64,000 nucleotides of DNA from Endozoicomonas montiporae CL-33 (GCF_001583435.1 NZ_CP013251.1:2253617-2317616); one strand, 5' to 3'. Numbered from the stretch's first letter, positions 1-9,511 are shown. Notes: generated from the letters alone by a model not told the origin. Translations and numbers: made by a program.

Positions 1-318
1 GATATTGGACGACACTTTCCTGATACAGACCCTCGCTATAAAGGCATCAACAGTCGTGAACTGTTGCGGCATGTTGTTGCACTACTGGTAGAAAAAGGTT
101 TTTCTGTCGTTAATCTGGATTCAACCATTGTGGCTGAGGCGCCGAAGATGGCGCCACACATCGAGGCAATGCGGCGTCATCTGGCTGAAGATATGAAGGT
201 TGAGCCTGACTGTGTCAACGTCAAGGCCACCACCACCGAAAAACTGGGCTATACCGGTCGTAAGGAAGGTATAGCAGTTCACGCTGTTGTTCTGATCGAG
301 CGTGCCCATTTTGCCTGA
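1..318 (+). CDS. ispF: 2-C-methyl-D-erythritol 2,4-cyclodiphosphate synthase, 3' part
   Basis: This is the C-terminal two thirds of IspF, cut by the window start; the open frame runs from base 1 to TGA at 316-318. The enzyme makes the cyclic diphosphate intermediate of the MEP isoprenoid pathway in the cytoplasm as a trimer. Visible family features are [15 protein letters not shown] (metal and loop region), the segment around [13 protein letters not shown], and the near C-terminal [16 protein letters not shown] signature. It lies 51 bp ahead of truD on the same strand, the usual gammaproteobacterial ispF-truD-surE-pcm order. Confidence 0.95.
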   Translation, partial: DIGRHFPDTDPRYKGINSRELLRHVVALLVEKGFSVVNLDSTIVAEAPKMAPHIEAMRRHLAEDMKVEPDCVNVKATTTEKLGYTGRKEGIAVHAVVLIERAHFA

Positions 319-369
319 ACACATTTCTCCTGAACAAGTAATTCGGCTTTTATTTGAAGTGATAAGCTA

Positions 370-1428
370 ATGAGTGATCTTTCCTATCCCATGGATTGGA
401 CCTATGCATGGGGTGGCCCTGCAGGTAAAGCGCTGTTTAAAGAGCAGCCTGAAGACTTTATTGTTGAAGAACAATTACCGTTCGAACCCGACGGCGAGGG
501 CGAACACGTTCTGCTTTATGTTGAAAAACAGGGTGAAAATACCGACTGGGTGGCGGGACGGCTCGCCAAATTTGCCCGGGTAAAACGACTGTCGGTCAGC
601 TATGCCGGTCGTAAGGATCGTCACGGTATTACCCGACAGTGGTTCAGTGTCTGGATGCCGGGTATGGAAGAACCGGACTGGAACACTTTTCAGGATGAAA
701 ACATTCGTATTCTTGAGGTCAGCCGACACCGACGTAAACTGAAAACCGGTGCACTGAAAGGCAATCGCTTTATCATCACCCTGAAAGAAGTGGAGGCTGA
801 CCGGGAGCAGCTGGATGCCTTGCTTGATAACATCGCAGCCAGAGGCGTTCCCAATTACTTTGGTGAACAGCGCTTTGGTCGGCGCGGTGAGAACCTTGAA
901 CGAGCCGTTAAAATGTTTGCCGGTGAGTTTCGTGCCCACAAAAATAAACGCTCCATGTACCTGTCTGCCGTACGAGCCTGGCTGTTTAATCGCATTGTGT
1001 CTGAACGGGTTCATCAGAATAACTGGCTCACTTATATCGAAGGTGATGTGCCGGGCTTCCAGGACAGTGGCAGTCTGATTCTCAGAGATCATGACGAGGC
1101 ATTGATGGGAAGGATTGACCGGGGTGACGTCGTGCTCACGGCTCCGCTCTGGGGAGAAGGTGAGCTCTTGTCCGGTGCTGACTGCATGGCTCTGGAGCAG
1201 ACAACGCTTGAGCCTTACTCCGAGCTTAAATCGGGGCTGGAAGACGCTCGCATGAAACAGGAGCGTCGCGGGATTCGCCTGACGCCTGATCAGATGCAAT
1301 GGCAGTGGCTGGATGATGCCGCTCTTCAGATTAGCTTTACACTGCCTAAAGGGTGTTTTGCGACATCGGTACTGAGAGAGCTTCTGCACTGTGAAGAGAG
1401 GGATCGTTTTGAACCTGCTGCTGTGTAA
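370..1428 (+). CDS. truD: tRNA pseudouridine(13) synthase TruD
   Basis: TruD isomerises U13 of tRNA-Glu-type tRNAs to pseudouridine. The 352-aa length matches the family. The catalytic motif AGRKDRHGITRQW holds the nucleophilic Asp at about residue 83. Further family blocks are NYFGEQRFGRRGENLERA (TRUD domain) and the C-terminal LPKGCFATSVLREL. The ATG at 370 gives a full-length N-terminus ending in the typical FKEQPEDFIVEE block. The 3' end overlaps the likely surE start by 20 bp, so truD and surE are probably translationally coupled. Confidence 0.95.
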   Translation: MSDLSYPMDWTYAWGGPAGKALFKEQPEDFIVEEQLPFEPDGEGEHVLLYVEKQGENTDWVAGRLAKFARVKRLSVSYAGRKDRHGITRQWFSVWMPGMEEPDWNTFQDENIRILEVSRHRRKLKTGALKGNRFIITLKEVEADREQLDALLDNIAARGVPNYFGEQRFGRRGENLERAVKMFAGEFRAHKNKRSMYLSAVRAWLFNRIVSERVHQNNWLTYIEGDVPGFQDSGSLILRDHDEALMGRIDRGDVVLTAPLWGEGELLSGADCMALEQTTLEPYSELKSGLEDARMKQERRGIRLTPDQMQWQWLDDAALQISFTLPKGCFATSVLRELLHCEERDRFEPAAV

Positions 1429-2152
1429 TGACGATGGCGTCACCGCCAGAGGGCTAACGGTTCTTCATCAAAATCTTCAGAGACTGGGGCGCTGTTCAGT
1501 CTATGCACCGGACCGGAATTGTACGGCAGCCAGCAGTGCACTGACACTGAATCGTCCCTTGCGTCCAAGTCGGCAAAGCAATGGTTTTTATGCCATTGAC
1601 GGAACGCCGGTAGACTGTGTGCATCTTGCTGTCAACGCTCTGTTGGAAAACAAGCCGGATATTGTGATTTCCGGCATCAATCACGGTGCTAATCTCGGTG
1701 ACGATGTACTGTATTCCGGTACCGTGGCGGCAGCGCTCGAAGGTCGTTTTATGCGTTATCCGGCGATTGCCGTGTCTCTCTGTGGTGACAGTGAGGCAGG
1801 CTTTGCAGCGGCAGGTCAGGTGGTTGTTGAACTGGTCAGAAAACTGGATCAGCTGAAGCTGCCACCCGGCTCTGTTCTGAACGTTAATGTACCAAATCGT
1901 GCTTATGACGATATAAAGGGAATAAAGGTCACTCGTCTGGGTCATCGCGAGCGGCCGGATGCACCGTTAAAAGTGGTTGATCCTCGGGGGCGTGAAGCCT
2001 GGTGGATTGCCCCGGTGGGTAAAGAGCAGGACGCCGGAGAGGGTACGGACTTTCATGCCATCACCACCGGGTATGTATCGATAACGCCTCTGCAATATGA
2101 CCAGACTGACCATAACACGCTGACTCAGGTACAACACTGGCTGGGAGACTGA
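1409..2152 (+). CDS. surE: 5'/3'-nucleotidase SurE
   Basis: SurE is a metal-dependent survival protein that dephosphorylates nucleoside monophosphates. The metal-binding NDDG motif sits at the extreme N-terminus, as in the family, and the GINHGANLGDDVLYSGT block follows. I place the start at TTG 1409, giving MNLLLCNDDG, because SurE proteins begin about five residues before NDDG and a GAGAGGG ribosome binding site lies just upstream. An in-frame GTG at 1391 would add six residues. Overlaps truD; pcm follows in the same direction. Confidence 0.92.
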   Translation: MNLLLCNDDGVTARGLTVLHQNLQRLGRCSVYAPDRNCTAASSALTLNRPLRPSRQSNGFYAIDGTPVDCVHLAVNALLENKPDIVISGINHGANLGDDVLYSGTVAAALEGRFMRYPAIAVSLCGDSEAGFAAAGQVVVELVRKLDQLKLPPGSVLNVNVPNRAYDDIKGIKVTRLGHRERPDAPLKVVDPRGREAWWIAPVGKEQDAGEGTDFHAITTGYVSITPLQYDQTDHNTLTQVQHWLGD

Positions 2153-2185
2153 AGGATGAGGGATGCCGAACTCAAGGGAATAGGA

Positions 2186-2821
2186 ATGACATCCCGGCGA
2201 ACCCGTGACCGGCTGATTAATCGTCTGGCGCAACAAGGTATTGAGTCTGCTGATGTGCTGGATGTCATGCGTGAGCTGCCTCGTCATATCTTTGTGGATG
2301 AGGCATTGGCGCAGCGAGCCTATGAAGATACGGCTCTGCCCATTGGTCATAACCAGACTTTATCCCAGCCTTATATTGTTGCGCGCATGACCGAAGCACT
2401 GTTGGCTGACGGGCCCTTAAACAGTGTGCTGGAAGTCGGGACAGGTTCCGGTTATCAGACAGCGGTTCTCGCTCAGCTGGTCAATAAGGTCTATTCAGTC
2501 GAGCGAATCAAGCCACTGCAGGAAAAAGCCCGCGTCCGGTTGCGTCGTTTGGCCATACGCAATGCGCATCTTAAATTGAGCGACGGCACTATGGGTTGGC
2601 CGGTGATGGCACCATTTGATGGCATTATGGCGACGGCGGCACCGGGTAAGGTGCCGGTTGAATTGCTGGAGCAGTTGTCTGAAGACGGCGGGCGTCTGGT
2701 GATTCCTGTAGGCGACCACCATCAGGAACTGCTGCTGGTGGTCAGGCATGGGCAGGCGTTTTCTCAGGAAGTTCTGGAGCCTGTCCGTTTTGTTCCTATG
2801 CTGAGTGGTGTTGTACGCTAA
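2186..2821 (+). CDS. pcm: Protein-L-isoaspartate O-methyltransferase
   Basis: Pcm methylates L-isoaspartyl residues in aged proteins, starting their repair. SAM-binding motif I is [14 protein letters not shown], preceded by the conserved [17 protein letters not shown] stretch; the C-terminus [11 protein letters not shown] fits the family. The start at 2186 ([10 protein letters not shown]) lines up with the enterobacterial protein, which begins MVSRR, and has an AAGGGA/AGGA ribosome binding site; an upstream ATG at 2156 is possible but its SD spacing is too short. surE-pcm-nlpD-rpoS is a classical stationary-phase gene cluster. Confidence 0.94.
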   Translation: MTSRRTRDRLINRLAQQGIESADVLDVMRELPRHIFVDEALAQRAYEDTALPIGHNQTLSQPYIVARMTEALLADGPLNSVLEVGTGSGYQTAVLAQLVNKVYSVERIKPLQEKARVRLRRLAIRNAHLKLSDGTMGWPVMAPFDGIMATAAPGKVPVELLEQLSEDGGRLVIPVGDHHQELLLVVRHGQAFSQEVLEPVRFVPMLSGVVR

Positions 2822-2862
2822 CTTTTAACCTTTCAATAAATCGTTTGTTTAACAATGACATT

Positions 2863-2881
2863 CAGGCATCAATAATGCCTG
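2863..2881 (+). terminator. Short hairpin after pcm
   Basis: CAGGCAT and ATGCCTG form a perfect 7-bp stem with a 5-base loop, 41 bp past the pcm stop and 22 bp before the DUF368 start. There is no good U-tract, so it may be a weak terminator, an RNA stabiliser or a chance palindrome. Confidence 0.3.
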
Positions 2882-2903
2882 CTTAATTCAGGACGACAGG
2901 ACT

Positions 2904-3830
2904 ATGTCTGATAAAACAGATTGCCTTGGGCTCTTACTCAGGGGAATGGCAATGGGAGCTGCAGATGTGGTGCCCGGTGTGTCGGGTGGCACCATTGCGT
3001 TTATTACCGGTATTTATGACCGTTTGTTGAATTCCCTGCGCAGCTTTTCCCCAACGTTATTGTTGTTGCTGAAAAACGAGGGAATCAAAGCCTGCTGGAA
3101 GAAAGTAGACGGCACTTTTCTGGTGTGTGTATTCAGTGGCATTTTAATTAGTATTCTCTCTTTTGCGCATCTGATCAGCTATCTTCTGGCTGAGTACCCT
3201 GTACTGATCTGGTCGTTTTTCTTCGGACTAATACTTGTTTCCGGCTTGCATATGGTTCGACAGATAGAGCATTACAGCATAGGTGGTGGAGTGCTGTTTG
3301 TATTGGCGGCAGTGGGGGCCTATCTGATTGGTACGTTGACGCCGGCCAGTTTAACACCGACACCGGTGATGCTGTTCTTTGCCGGTTCCATTGCGATCTG
3401 TGCCATGATCTTGCCCGGAATATCCGGCAGTTTTCTGCTATTGCTGATGGGTTTATACGCGACGGTTTTACAGGCCGTTAAAACTTTTGACCTGTTTGTG
3501 CTGGCAATATTTGCTTCAGGCTGTGTGGTCGGGTTGTTAAGCTTCTCCCATGTTCTGTCCTGGTTGTTGCGAAAACATCGCGATCTCGCTTTGTCATTGT
3601 TAACGGGGCTGATGATGGGGGCACTGGGTAAAGTCTGGCCCTGGAAGCAGACGCTGGAAACCCGTATCAACAGTTCTGGTGAGGTAGTGCCTTTTCTGGA
3701 AGTGAATGTTTCACCACTCAACTATGAATCACTGACCGGAACCCCCGCCTTCCTTATGCCGGGACTGCTGCTCATGGCAGCGGCGATTATTATGTTTCTG
3801 ATGATCGAGTGGCTGGGGCATCGTAAGTAA
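2904..3830 (+). CDS. DUF368 membrane protein (PopT-type undecaprenyl phosphate translocase family)
   Basis: A 308-aa polytopic inner-membrane protein of the DUF368 family. Two internally similar signatures are visible, DVVPGVSGGTIAFITGIYDR near residues 20-40 and ICAMILPGISGSFLLLLMGLY near 165-185, separated and followed by hydrophobic helices (about eight in all). Members of the family were recently reported to translocate undecaprenyl phosphate back across the membrane for envelope synthesis. The start is ATG 2904 after a GGACGACAGG purine stretch. It sits inside the pcm-nlpD interval, and an IS110 begins one base after its stop codon without damaging it. Confidence 0.85.
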   Translation: MSDKTDCLGLLLRGMAMGAADVVPGVSGGTIAFITGIYDRLLNSLRSFSPTLLLLLKNEGIKACWKKVDGTFLVCVFSGILISILSFAHLISYLLAEYPVLIWSFFFGLILVSGLHMVRQIEHYSIGGGVLFVLAAVGAYLIGTLTPASLTPTPVMLFFAGSIAICAMILPGISGSFLLLLMGLYATVLQAVKTFDLFVLAIFASGCVVGLLSFSHVLSWLLRKHRDLALSLLTGLMMGALGKVWPWKQTLETRINSSGEVVPFLEVNVSPLNYESLTGTPAFLMPGLLLMAAAIIMFLMIEWLGHRK

Positions 3831-3872
3831 CCTTCTGAGTAACTCCCCATGAGCTCGCCGGTTAGCAAGCCC

Positions 3873-5270
3873 CTAACCGACAGCAGTTTCAACCGGCGTT
3901 AATGTGAAGCCCATATCTTTAGCCTTCTGCTTCAGGGTTTTCAAAACTCTTTCTCTGTACCGCTGCTCAAAGTATTCCTGACCTTCATCTACATACTGGC
4001 TCCCATGCTTGAGCATACTGTAAACCAGCCTTGCCAGCTTATGCGCTGTTGCCGTAATCGCCTTTGGAGCACCAAGCTTGCTTCGCATTCTTCGGTAATA
4101 AGCACCCAAAGCACTTTTTGATCTGGTCAGTGAATAAGCCGCCAACCTGAATGCTGTTGCGGCTGCGCCTGGCAAACGCTTGGTTTTCCGGTTCAGAACT
4201 TTACCACCGGATATTTTGGTTCCGGGACAGAGCCCTAACCAGGAGGCAAAATGTTTAGCGGAAGGCCATCGACTCATATCCAAACCGATTTCTGAAACAA
4301 TCTTCAGAGCCGTATTTTCGTCGATGCCGTCGATATCAGTCAGATCGACACCACTCACCCGGTTGAGCTCTGAACGCACATCAAAGTCTGGAGCGCAACG
4401 GGACTTCCGTTTTTTTGAAGGCTTATCTGGCGTAGAAGGCTTTTGAGAGTCTTTATCATCTTTGCTGTCAAATGTGTTGAGCTTCTGTTCCAGAGCTTTG
4501 TCACAAGCCCTGATTTTTTCATCATAAGTATCGTAAAGTTCAACAGCTTGCCGCAGAGCAAATACATGCTCATCCCGATAATGCCCCTTCAGGGATTTGG
4601 CGATTTCTTCCTCGGATTTTTTGCAGTGCTTGTCACGATATCTGGCCAGCTCCACAGGATTCCGCTGCCCATTCAGTATGGCGCGGATAATAGTCATACC
4701 GGTTTTTCCGGTAATATCAGTCACCACATTATCCAGTAACAGATTCATCTGTCGAAGTGCCTTTTGCATATGCTGGATGTGGGAAGCACGGTAGCCAACA
4801 AGAGTGTCACGTTGTCGTCTATAGGATCGCAATGAACAAACCTGTTCATCCGGGCGGAACGCGCCATTGAGCAATCCGTAAGTATGTAACTGCAAAAGCC
4901 ATTGGCAGTCCAGAACGTCAGACTTACGTCCGGCAACATTCTTTACATGTCGTGCATTGACCAGTTTTACATCAAGCCCCCGGGATTCCAGTATTTCAAA
5001 CGCAGGTATCCAGTAAATTCCGGTTGACTCCATCACAACGGTGGTAATGCCAAGCTTTACGAGCCAGTCAGCCATAGCTTCAAGGTCTGCGGTAAAACAG
5101 CCAAACGAACGCACCGGTTGTTCATCTAACTCTTCTGGCACAGCAACAAAATGTGACTCTGACCCGATATCAATACCAGCAGCAAAGAGATTGATTTTCT
5201 CCAGATGTCCGGCAATACGCTTTTTGACTCTGTCAGAATGGGAACGGTTGGATTTGCTGCGGCGAGACAT
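3873..5270 (-). CDS. IS110-family transposase (DEDD/serine type)
   Basis: 465 aa. The N-terminal RuvC-like DEDD domain begins AAGIDIGSESHFVAVPEE. The C-terminal Transposase_20 domain contains DLTDIDGIDENTALKIVSEIG and FASWLGLCPGTKISGGK; the catalytic serine is expected in the GAAATAFRLAA region. Between the domains lies a lysine-rich linker (about residues 265-285). It differs from the copy at 37267-38664 at only a few residues (for example ASWL versus AFWL and SLTRSK versus ALANSK), so both probably come from recent transposition. Confidence 0.93.
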   Translation of the reverse strand: MSRRSKSNRSHSDRVKKRIAGHLEKINLFAAGIDIGSESHFVAVPEELDEQPVRSFGCFTADLEAMADWLVKLGITTVVMESTGIYWIPAFEILESRGLDVKLVNARHVKNVAGRKSDVLDCQWLLQLHTYGLLNGAFRPDEQVCSLRSYRRQRDTLVGYRASHIQHMQKALRQMNLLLDNVVTDITGKTGMTIIRAILNGQRNPVELARYRDKHCKKSEEEIAKSLKGHYRDEHVFALRQAVELYDTYDEKIRACDKALEQKLNTFDSKDDKDSQKPSTPDKPSKKRKSRCAPDFDVRSELNRVSGVDLTDIDGIDENTALKIVSEIGLDMSRWPSAKHFASWLGLCPGTKISGGKVLNRKTKRLPGAAATAFRLAAYSLTRSKSALGAYYRRMRSKLGAPKAITATAHKLARLVYSMLKHGSQYVDEGQEYFEQRYRERVLKTLKQKAKDMGFTLTPVETAVG

Positions 5271-5538
5271 GGTTTACCCTCTATACTTCCGTGCGAAGGC
5301 ATATCCGGATATGGGGCTGTCGATGATTCGCATTCTTCCGAACGAGATCGCATATTGCGTCATCAGTGATGTTGTCGCCAGCTCCCCGACCACGCTTTCG
5401 AACGGGCAAAAGGCACCAGTGTGTTTACGGTCTCTGGTCCGGGTATGTCTTCCTTTCTATCATAGGCATGTAGGCAGTAGTTGGGAGAAAAGTTACTCAT
5501 AGATGTTCAGCCGGGGGCCCGGCTTGGAGCGCTTTCAA
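5271..5538 (-). ncRNA. Candidate IS110 bridge RNA region, copy 1
   Basis: This 268-bp non-coding part lies upstream of the transposase start and is almost identical in the second IS110 copy. Many IS110 elements encode a bridge RNA, with loops pairing to target and donor, in a long non-coding end like this one. It contains GC-rich self-complementary stretches such as AGCCGGGGGCCCGGCTT near 5510-5527. The assignment rests on family knowledge and position; I have not folded the RNA. Confidence 0.35.
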
Positions 5539-5891
5539 TGATCAGTCGTGCATGAAGCTTATTGCATGCTTCTGTGTTTGAGCATTATGTACGGCTGGTT
5601 CCTTCTGCGCCCTTTCAATCGGTTGTTCCGACTTTTTCCGTAAGGTTTTTGCAAAAGCAGAGACTTGCCATTGGCATTGTGCGAGTATTTGTGGACGTGC
5701 GTCTTATGGCGGGTATTAATGTTTTATCAAACAGGACGTTTATTAGCCTGTTAAGGATGATCTGTATAAAAAACGAAACATAGATGAGTCCGGCAACTTG
5801 TATATATTTTTTTGACTTAAATTTGACCATAAAAAATCAATTTAGTTATAAATTCTGTGGGTCATACGTGGCGAATGTTGGGATAAAGAAG
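5539..5891. other. Intergenic region upstream of nlpD
   Basis: About 350 bp between the IS110 right end and the nlpD start. I see no convincing coding sequence. It presumably holds the nlpD promoter, and there is a short inverted repeat (GCATGAAGC / GCATGCTTC) near 5550-5573. An in-frame extension of nlpD runs upstream to 5784 but lacks signal-peptide character, so I treat it as non-coding. Confidence 0.5.
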
Positions 5892-6671
5892 ATGGTTTTG
5901 TTCGCAGAGCGCCATCAAATTAAATTGAGTGTATGCTCAAAAATAAGCCTGATTGCACTGCTTGTTTTTACACTAACAGCCTGCAGTCATGACCCATCAG
6001 GTGTTGTGGTCAAAGAGCTACGATCGCCCCCCCGGATCACTTCGGGTACCCATATTGTCAGAAAAGACGAGACCCTGTATTCCATTGCCTGGCTCTATGG
6101 CAGGGACTTCCGCGAGCTGGCAGACAATAACAGTATCCGTTCACCTTATATCATTCATCCCGGACAGCATATCTCCCTGGAACAACGGGCCCGCCCTGTT
6201 GCTCCGCCACCGAAGAGGCAGCCTGTCACCACACCTCAAAAACAAGTGGTTAAAAAATCGCCAGCATCAAAAAGGCCTTCAGTCAGTCCAAATCCTCAGA
6301 CAGTTACCTGGCGGTGGCCAGCAAAGGGGAAAGTTATTCAGGGTTTTTCTTTGTCAGGTTCTGTTAACAAAGGGATTGATATCGATGGCAATTTGGGAGA
6401 GCCTGTAATGGCAGCTGCTGCTGGTGAGGTGGTCTACGCAGGTAGTGACCTGGCTGGCTATGGCAGGCTGATTATTATGAAGCACAATAACAGCTATCTG
6501 AGCGCATATGCTCATAACAGGGAACTGCTTGTAGGTGAGGGAGACGCAGTTAAAGCAGGCCAGAAGATAGCCGAAATAGGTTCTACAGGAACTACAGAGC
6601 CTAAGCTGCATTTCGAAATTCGGCGTGATGGCAAACCAGTCGATCCCATGCGATTCCTGCCTAAACGATGA
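5892..6671 (+). CDS. nlpD: NlpD-like lipoprotein, murein hydrolase activator
   Basis: 259 aa. The N-terminal signal peptide ends in the lipobox LVFTLTACS, so it is an outer-membrane lipoprotein. A LysM peptidoglycan-binding domain follows (HIVRKDETLYSIAWLYGRDF, residues about 60-105), then a Pro/Lys linker and a C-terminal M23-fold domain (KGIDIDGNLGEPV to LHFEIRRDGKPVDP). The metal-binding His of active M23 peptidases is replaced (NKGIDI), as in enterobacterial NlpD, which activates the amidase AmiC rather than cutting peptidoglycan. The start is ATG 5892. rpoS follows 112 bp downstream, so rpoS promoter elements may lie within nlpD as in related bacteria. Confidence 0.9.
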   Translation: MVLFAERHQIKLSVCSKISLIALLVFTLTACSHDPSGVVVKELRSPPRITSGTHIVRKDETLYSIAWLYGRDFRELADNNSIRSPYIIHPGQHISLEQRARPVAPPPKRQPVTTPQKQVVKKSPASKRPSVSPNPQTVTWRWPAKGKVIQGFSLSGSVNKGIDIDGNLGEPVMAAAAGEVVYAGSDLAGYGRLIIMKHNNSYLSAYAHNRELLVGEGDAVKAGQKIAEIGSTGTTEPKLHFEIRRDGKPVDPMRFLPKR

Positions 6672-6783
6672 GATGAGAAGTACAGCGTCTGTAGAGGGAT
6701 CTCACGGGAGTTGAGAAATCTGGACAGTCAGGTTCAGTGTTGACTCAACGGTAGAGTGGGACTTTCGGATAGGACTGACTCTT

Positions 6784-7812
6784 ATGGCAGCGAAGAGGGA
6801 TGACTCAGAGCAAGGTTTTGCTGAGGAAATGATCCAGGGACAGGATGAAATTGAGAATTTGTCGGACATCGGGCTGTTAGAACCCGACGAAGCGCCGGAG
6901 GCGGCAAACAAAACCACCAAGGCGGCTGCTTCCCCGACTGAATATACCCGCCAGCGACGTGATGACGATGGCTTTTATAAAACCATTGATGCGACCCAGT
7001 TATATCTGAATGAAATTGGTTTCTCTCCGTTGTTGACTCCGGAAGAGGAAGTACATTACGCGCGTCTTGCCCGAAAAGGGGTTGAGGCGGGTCGCCGTCG
7101 TATGATCGAGAGTAATCTGCGTCTGGTGGTAAAAATCTCCCGTCGTTATGTTAACCGTGGGCTGACACTTCTGGACCTGATTGAAGAGGGTAATCTTGGT
7201 CTTATCCGTGCGGTCGAAAAGTTTGATCCTGAACGAGGATTCCGCTTCTCGACTTATGCCACCTGGTGGATACGGCAGACCATCGAACGGGCGATAATGA
7301 ATCAGACCCGAACTATTCGTCTGCCTATTCATGTGGTTAAGGAACTGAATGTTTATCTGCGTGCAGCCCGTGAGCTGACCCAGAAGCTTGATCATGACCC
7401 AACCCCGGAAGAAATTGCCCAGCTACTGGATAAACCTGTAGAAGACGTTAAACGTATGCTGGGGCTGAACGAACGGGTGACATCGGTGGATACACCGCTG
7501 GGGCCTGATTCGGACAAATCCATACTGGATACTATTTCCGATGATAAGGAGTCAGATCCTGCCGAATTGCTGCAAGATCTGGATCTGAATGACAGCCTTG
7601 ATAAATGGCTCGGTGAATTGTCGGAGAAGCAGCGTGAAGTAGTCGCCCGTCGCTTTGGTTTGAGGGGTTATGAAACCAGCACACTGGAGGAAGTGGGCAA
7701 AGAGATCGGGCTGACCAGAGAAAGGGTTAGCCAGATACAGGTTGAGGCCCTGAAGCGTTTGCGGAGCATATTGGAAAAACAGGGTTTATCCGGAGAATCA
7801 CTGTTCAGTTGA
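6784..7812 (+). CDS. rpoS: RNA polymerase sigma factor RpoS
   Basis: 342 aa, a full-length group 2 sigma-70 factor for stationary phase and general stress. Region 1.2 is [16 protein letters not shown]. Region 2 contains [35 protein letters not shown] and [18 protein letters not shown]. Regions 3.0/3.1 follow ([20 protein letters not shown]). Region 4.2 is [19 protein letters not shown]. The start ATG 6784 is preceded by a GGATAGGAC purine stretch. A strong terminator follows at 7864. Neighbouring nlpD upstream and fdxA-mutS downstream confirm orthology. Confidence 0.96.
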   Translation: MAAKRDDSEQGFAEEMIQGQDEIENLSDIGLLEPDEAPEAANKTTKAAASPTEYTRQRRDDDGFYKTIDATQLYLNEIGFSPLLTPEEEVHYARLARKGVEAGRRRMIESNLRLVVKISRRYVNRGLTLLDLIEEGNLGLIRAVEKFDPERGFRFSTYATWWIRQTIERAIMNQTRTIRLPIHVVKELNVYLRAARELTQKLDHDPTPEEIAQLLDKPVEDVKRMLGLNERVTSVDTPLGPDSDKSILDTISDDKESDPAELLQDLDLNDSLDKWLGELSEKQREVVARRFGLRGYETSTLEEVGKEIGLTRERVSQIQVEALKRLRSILEKQGLSGESLFS

Positions 7813-7863
7813 TAGGGGAGGGTCCAAATAAACAGTGGGTCCGAAGCAACCGAACATGATTAC

Positions 7864-7897
7864 AAAAGCCATGTGCTGTTCAGGTACATGGCTTTTT
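7864..7897 (+). terminator. Rho-independent terminator after rpoS
   Basis: AAAAGCCATGT and ACATGGCTTTT form an 11-bp stem around a 10-base loop and run into a T6 tract. It lies about 50 bp after the rpoS stop. Confidence 0.85.
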
Positions 7898-7981
7898 TGG
7901 TGTATGGAGAGTCTGTCAGAAAGGTGGTTAGACCCATTCCAATTGAACGACAGATAACGTCAACAAGGGAACGACGTCGAA

Positions 7982-9511
7982 ATGGCACAGGTCGAAACCA
8001 CCATTTTTCGCCAGTGGGCGAATACCTTGCAGGACAGGGTTGATCAACATAGTGACGTGCTCTATGGAAAGCAGCATGATCTTTTAAGAGATAAAACTGG
8101 CATTCCTCATGAAATTGAAGATGTTCTCGCCGAGACACATGAAAAGAGTAAAAGCTCAAAGAAAGGTCTTTCTCAAGATAAAGTAATCAGTGATGAGAGA
8201 GAAGCTGACTGGCACAGCTTGTCCACCGATTCATCAAGGCGTGTTCGTCCATTAACTGAATCCTATCAGCCTTCCCCAAGCCTTCAAAAAACCGGCGAAA
8301 AAGCCAGTCAACCTTTAACAGAACCGGCTACCCCTCTGAGAAAACGAAAAGTCAGCATTTTAAGACGGTTTCGATTATGGCTGATGGTCAAAGTTGCCAA
8401 CAGTCTTATCAAGAAATTAACAAAACTGGATGACTTTCTTGTCAGGCGATTTTCTTCTGATGAGAAAGCCACTGAAAAGTCAGAGAAACCGGTTCAAAAT
8501 CGGAAGGTGACACGGTCGCCAAGTAAAACAACCCGTGAATCGATCATTGGTTCCCTGATTTCTGAAAATACTGAAGACCTTATAGGTGTCGTATACCCCA
8601 ACGGTATTCCGGAGCAGGAGTTGAAGCTATATACCAACCCAAGACTGATCGTGCTTAAAGGGGAAGTGTTTAATCAGTATGGACATGCATTACTTGCTTT
8701 TGGTGATCCGACGTCAGATACCGACCGGTATGTCCAGATCAGCTCTGCAAACTGGTACCCAGAGCATATGAATGGCACCGAGTATCATGATTATCTTCAT
8801 AAATGGAATGCAGAAACGGCCTATGAAGTTAGCCTTGACTGCAAAAATGAAGAAGCAATGCGAGCGACTCTGGATGAATTGTCGTCCAAAAAGTGGCTCT
8901 GGGGCGGACCTGTTCATAATTGCATGACGTTCTGCAAAGAGATTGGTGTGGCAGGTGAGATTGATTTCGAATTTTTTACTGGCGCTACATTTGATAACCG
9001 GTTTCAAAACGCCATTCTTCAGGGTGCCCTCTCTGGTCTCTCCGAAGCGTTTAATTATCTTAGACAACAGGATAAGGCATCGGAAGCAATGGTTGAACAA
9101 CTGGACAGTGTAGAAAATACGATCGCTGACACCATTACCCGTGAGCTTGAGAAGCAGTTAGAAAAAGTGATTAATGAGCGTTATGAAAAAGACCTGGCTA
9201 TTTCAGAAGATATGGTGCCCACTTTGCCTGTTGCCCAGACGCTATTACAGAGTGTTATCGATAAAATGCCTGATCAGGCAGGATTTGATAGTCTGCCTGC
9301 TGACTATCAGGAGATCGTTCAGAAACGATTTCTTGCTTCGGCAGGCAACGCCATAAAAGAAGGTATTGAGCGGGAAAGCAGGCTTATTCTGGAGAATGAT
9401 GTAAGAGATCTGGCGGACTTGCCTATGGCTTCGGCCTACAACGCCCCTGTCGATAAGCGAAAGGTCGGGCCCCAGTCTACAGCATCATGGTTTGATGATT
9501 CTGATTTATAG
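7982..9511 (+). CDS. Uncharacterised 509-aa protein with a possible permuted papain-like (NlpC/P60) core
   Basis: I do not recognise the family. Residues 1-190 are hydrophilic, Ser/Lys/Pro-rich and probably disordered, apart from a basic amphipathic stretch near 120-150 (RRFRLWLMVKVANSLIKKL). The middle part has a conserved-looking His in QYGHALLAFGD (about H235) and a Cys in GGPVHNCMTFCKE (about C314). The order His before Cys is that of circularly permuted papain-like proteins (LRAT/YiiX type). The C-terminal third is helical. There is no signal peptide or TM segment. It lies between rpoS and fdxA, an interval known to vary between gammaproteobacteria. It may be an effector acting on host or competitor cells; this is inference only. 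Confidence 0.6.
   Translation: MAQVETTIFRQWANTLQDRVDQHSDVLYGKQHDLLRDKTGIPHEIEDVLAETHEKSKSSKKGLSQDKVISDEREADWHSLSTDSSRRVRPLTESYQPSPSLQKTGEKASQPLTEPATPLRKRKVSILRRFRLWLMVKVANSLIKKLTKLDDFLVRRFSSDEKATEKSEKPVQNRKVTRSPSKTTRESIIGSLISENTEDLIGVVYPNGIPEQELKLYTNPRLIVLKGEVFNQYGHALLAFGDPTSDTDRYVQISSANWYPEHMNGTEYHDYLHKWNAETAYEVSLDCKNEEAMRATLDELSSKKWLWGGPVHNCMTFCKEIGVAGEIDFEFFTGATFDNRFQNAILQGALSGLSEAFNYLRQQDKASEAMVEQLDSVENTIADTITRELEKQLEKVINERYEKDLAISEDMVPTLPVAQTLLQSVIDKMPDQAGFDSLPADYQEIVQKRFLASAGNAIKEGIERESRLILENDVRDLADLPMASAYNAPVDKRKVGPQSTASWFDDSDL

Larger units (their letters stand above)
3832..5538 (-). mobile_element. IS110-family insertion sequence, copy 1
   Basis: The limits come from comparing this element with the second copy at 37223-38932. 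The two are almost identical from CTTCTGAGTAACTCCCC at the left to GAGCGCTTTCAA at the right, and their flanks are unrelated. No terminal inverted repeat or clear target duplication is visible, as is usual for IS110. A single transposase gene is carried on the minus strand, with about 270 bp of non-coding sequence upstream of it. Confidence 0.9.

Noticed and set aside
5784..5891. In-frame upstream extension of nlpD
   Set aside because: It would bury the lipoprotein signal peptide inside the protein; the ATG at 5892 gives a normal signal sequence and lipobox.
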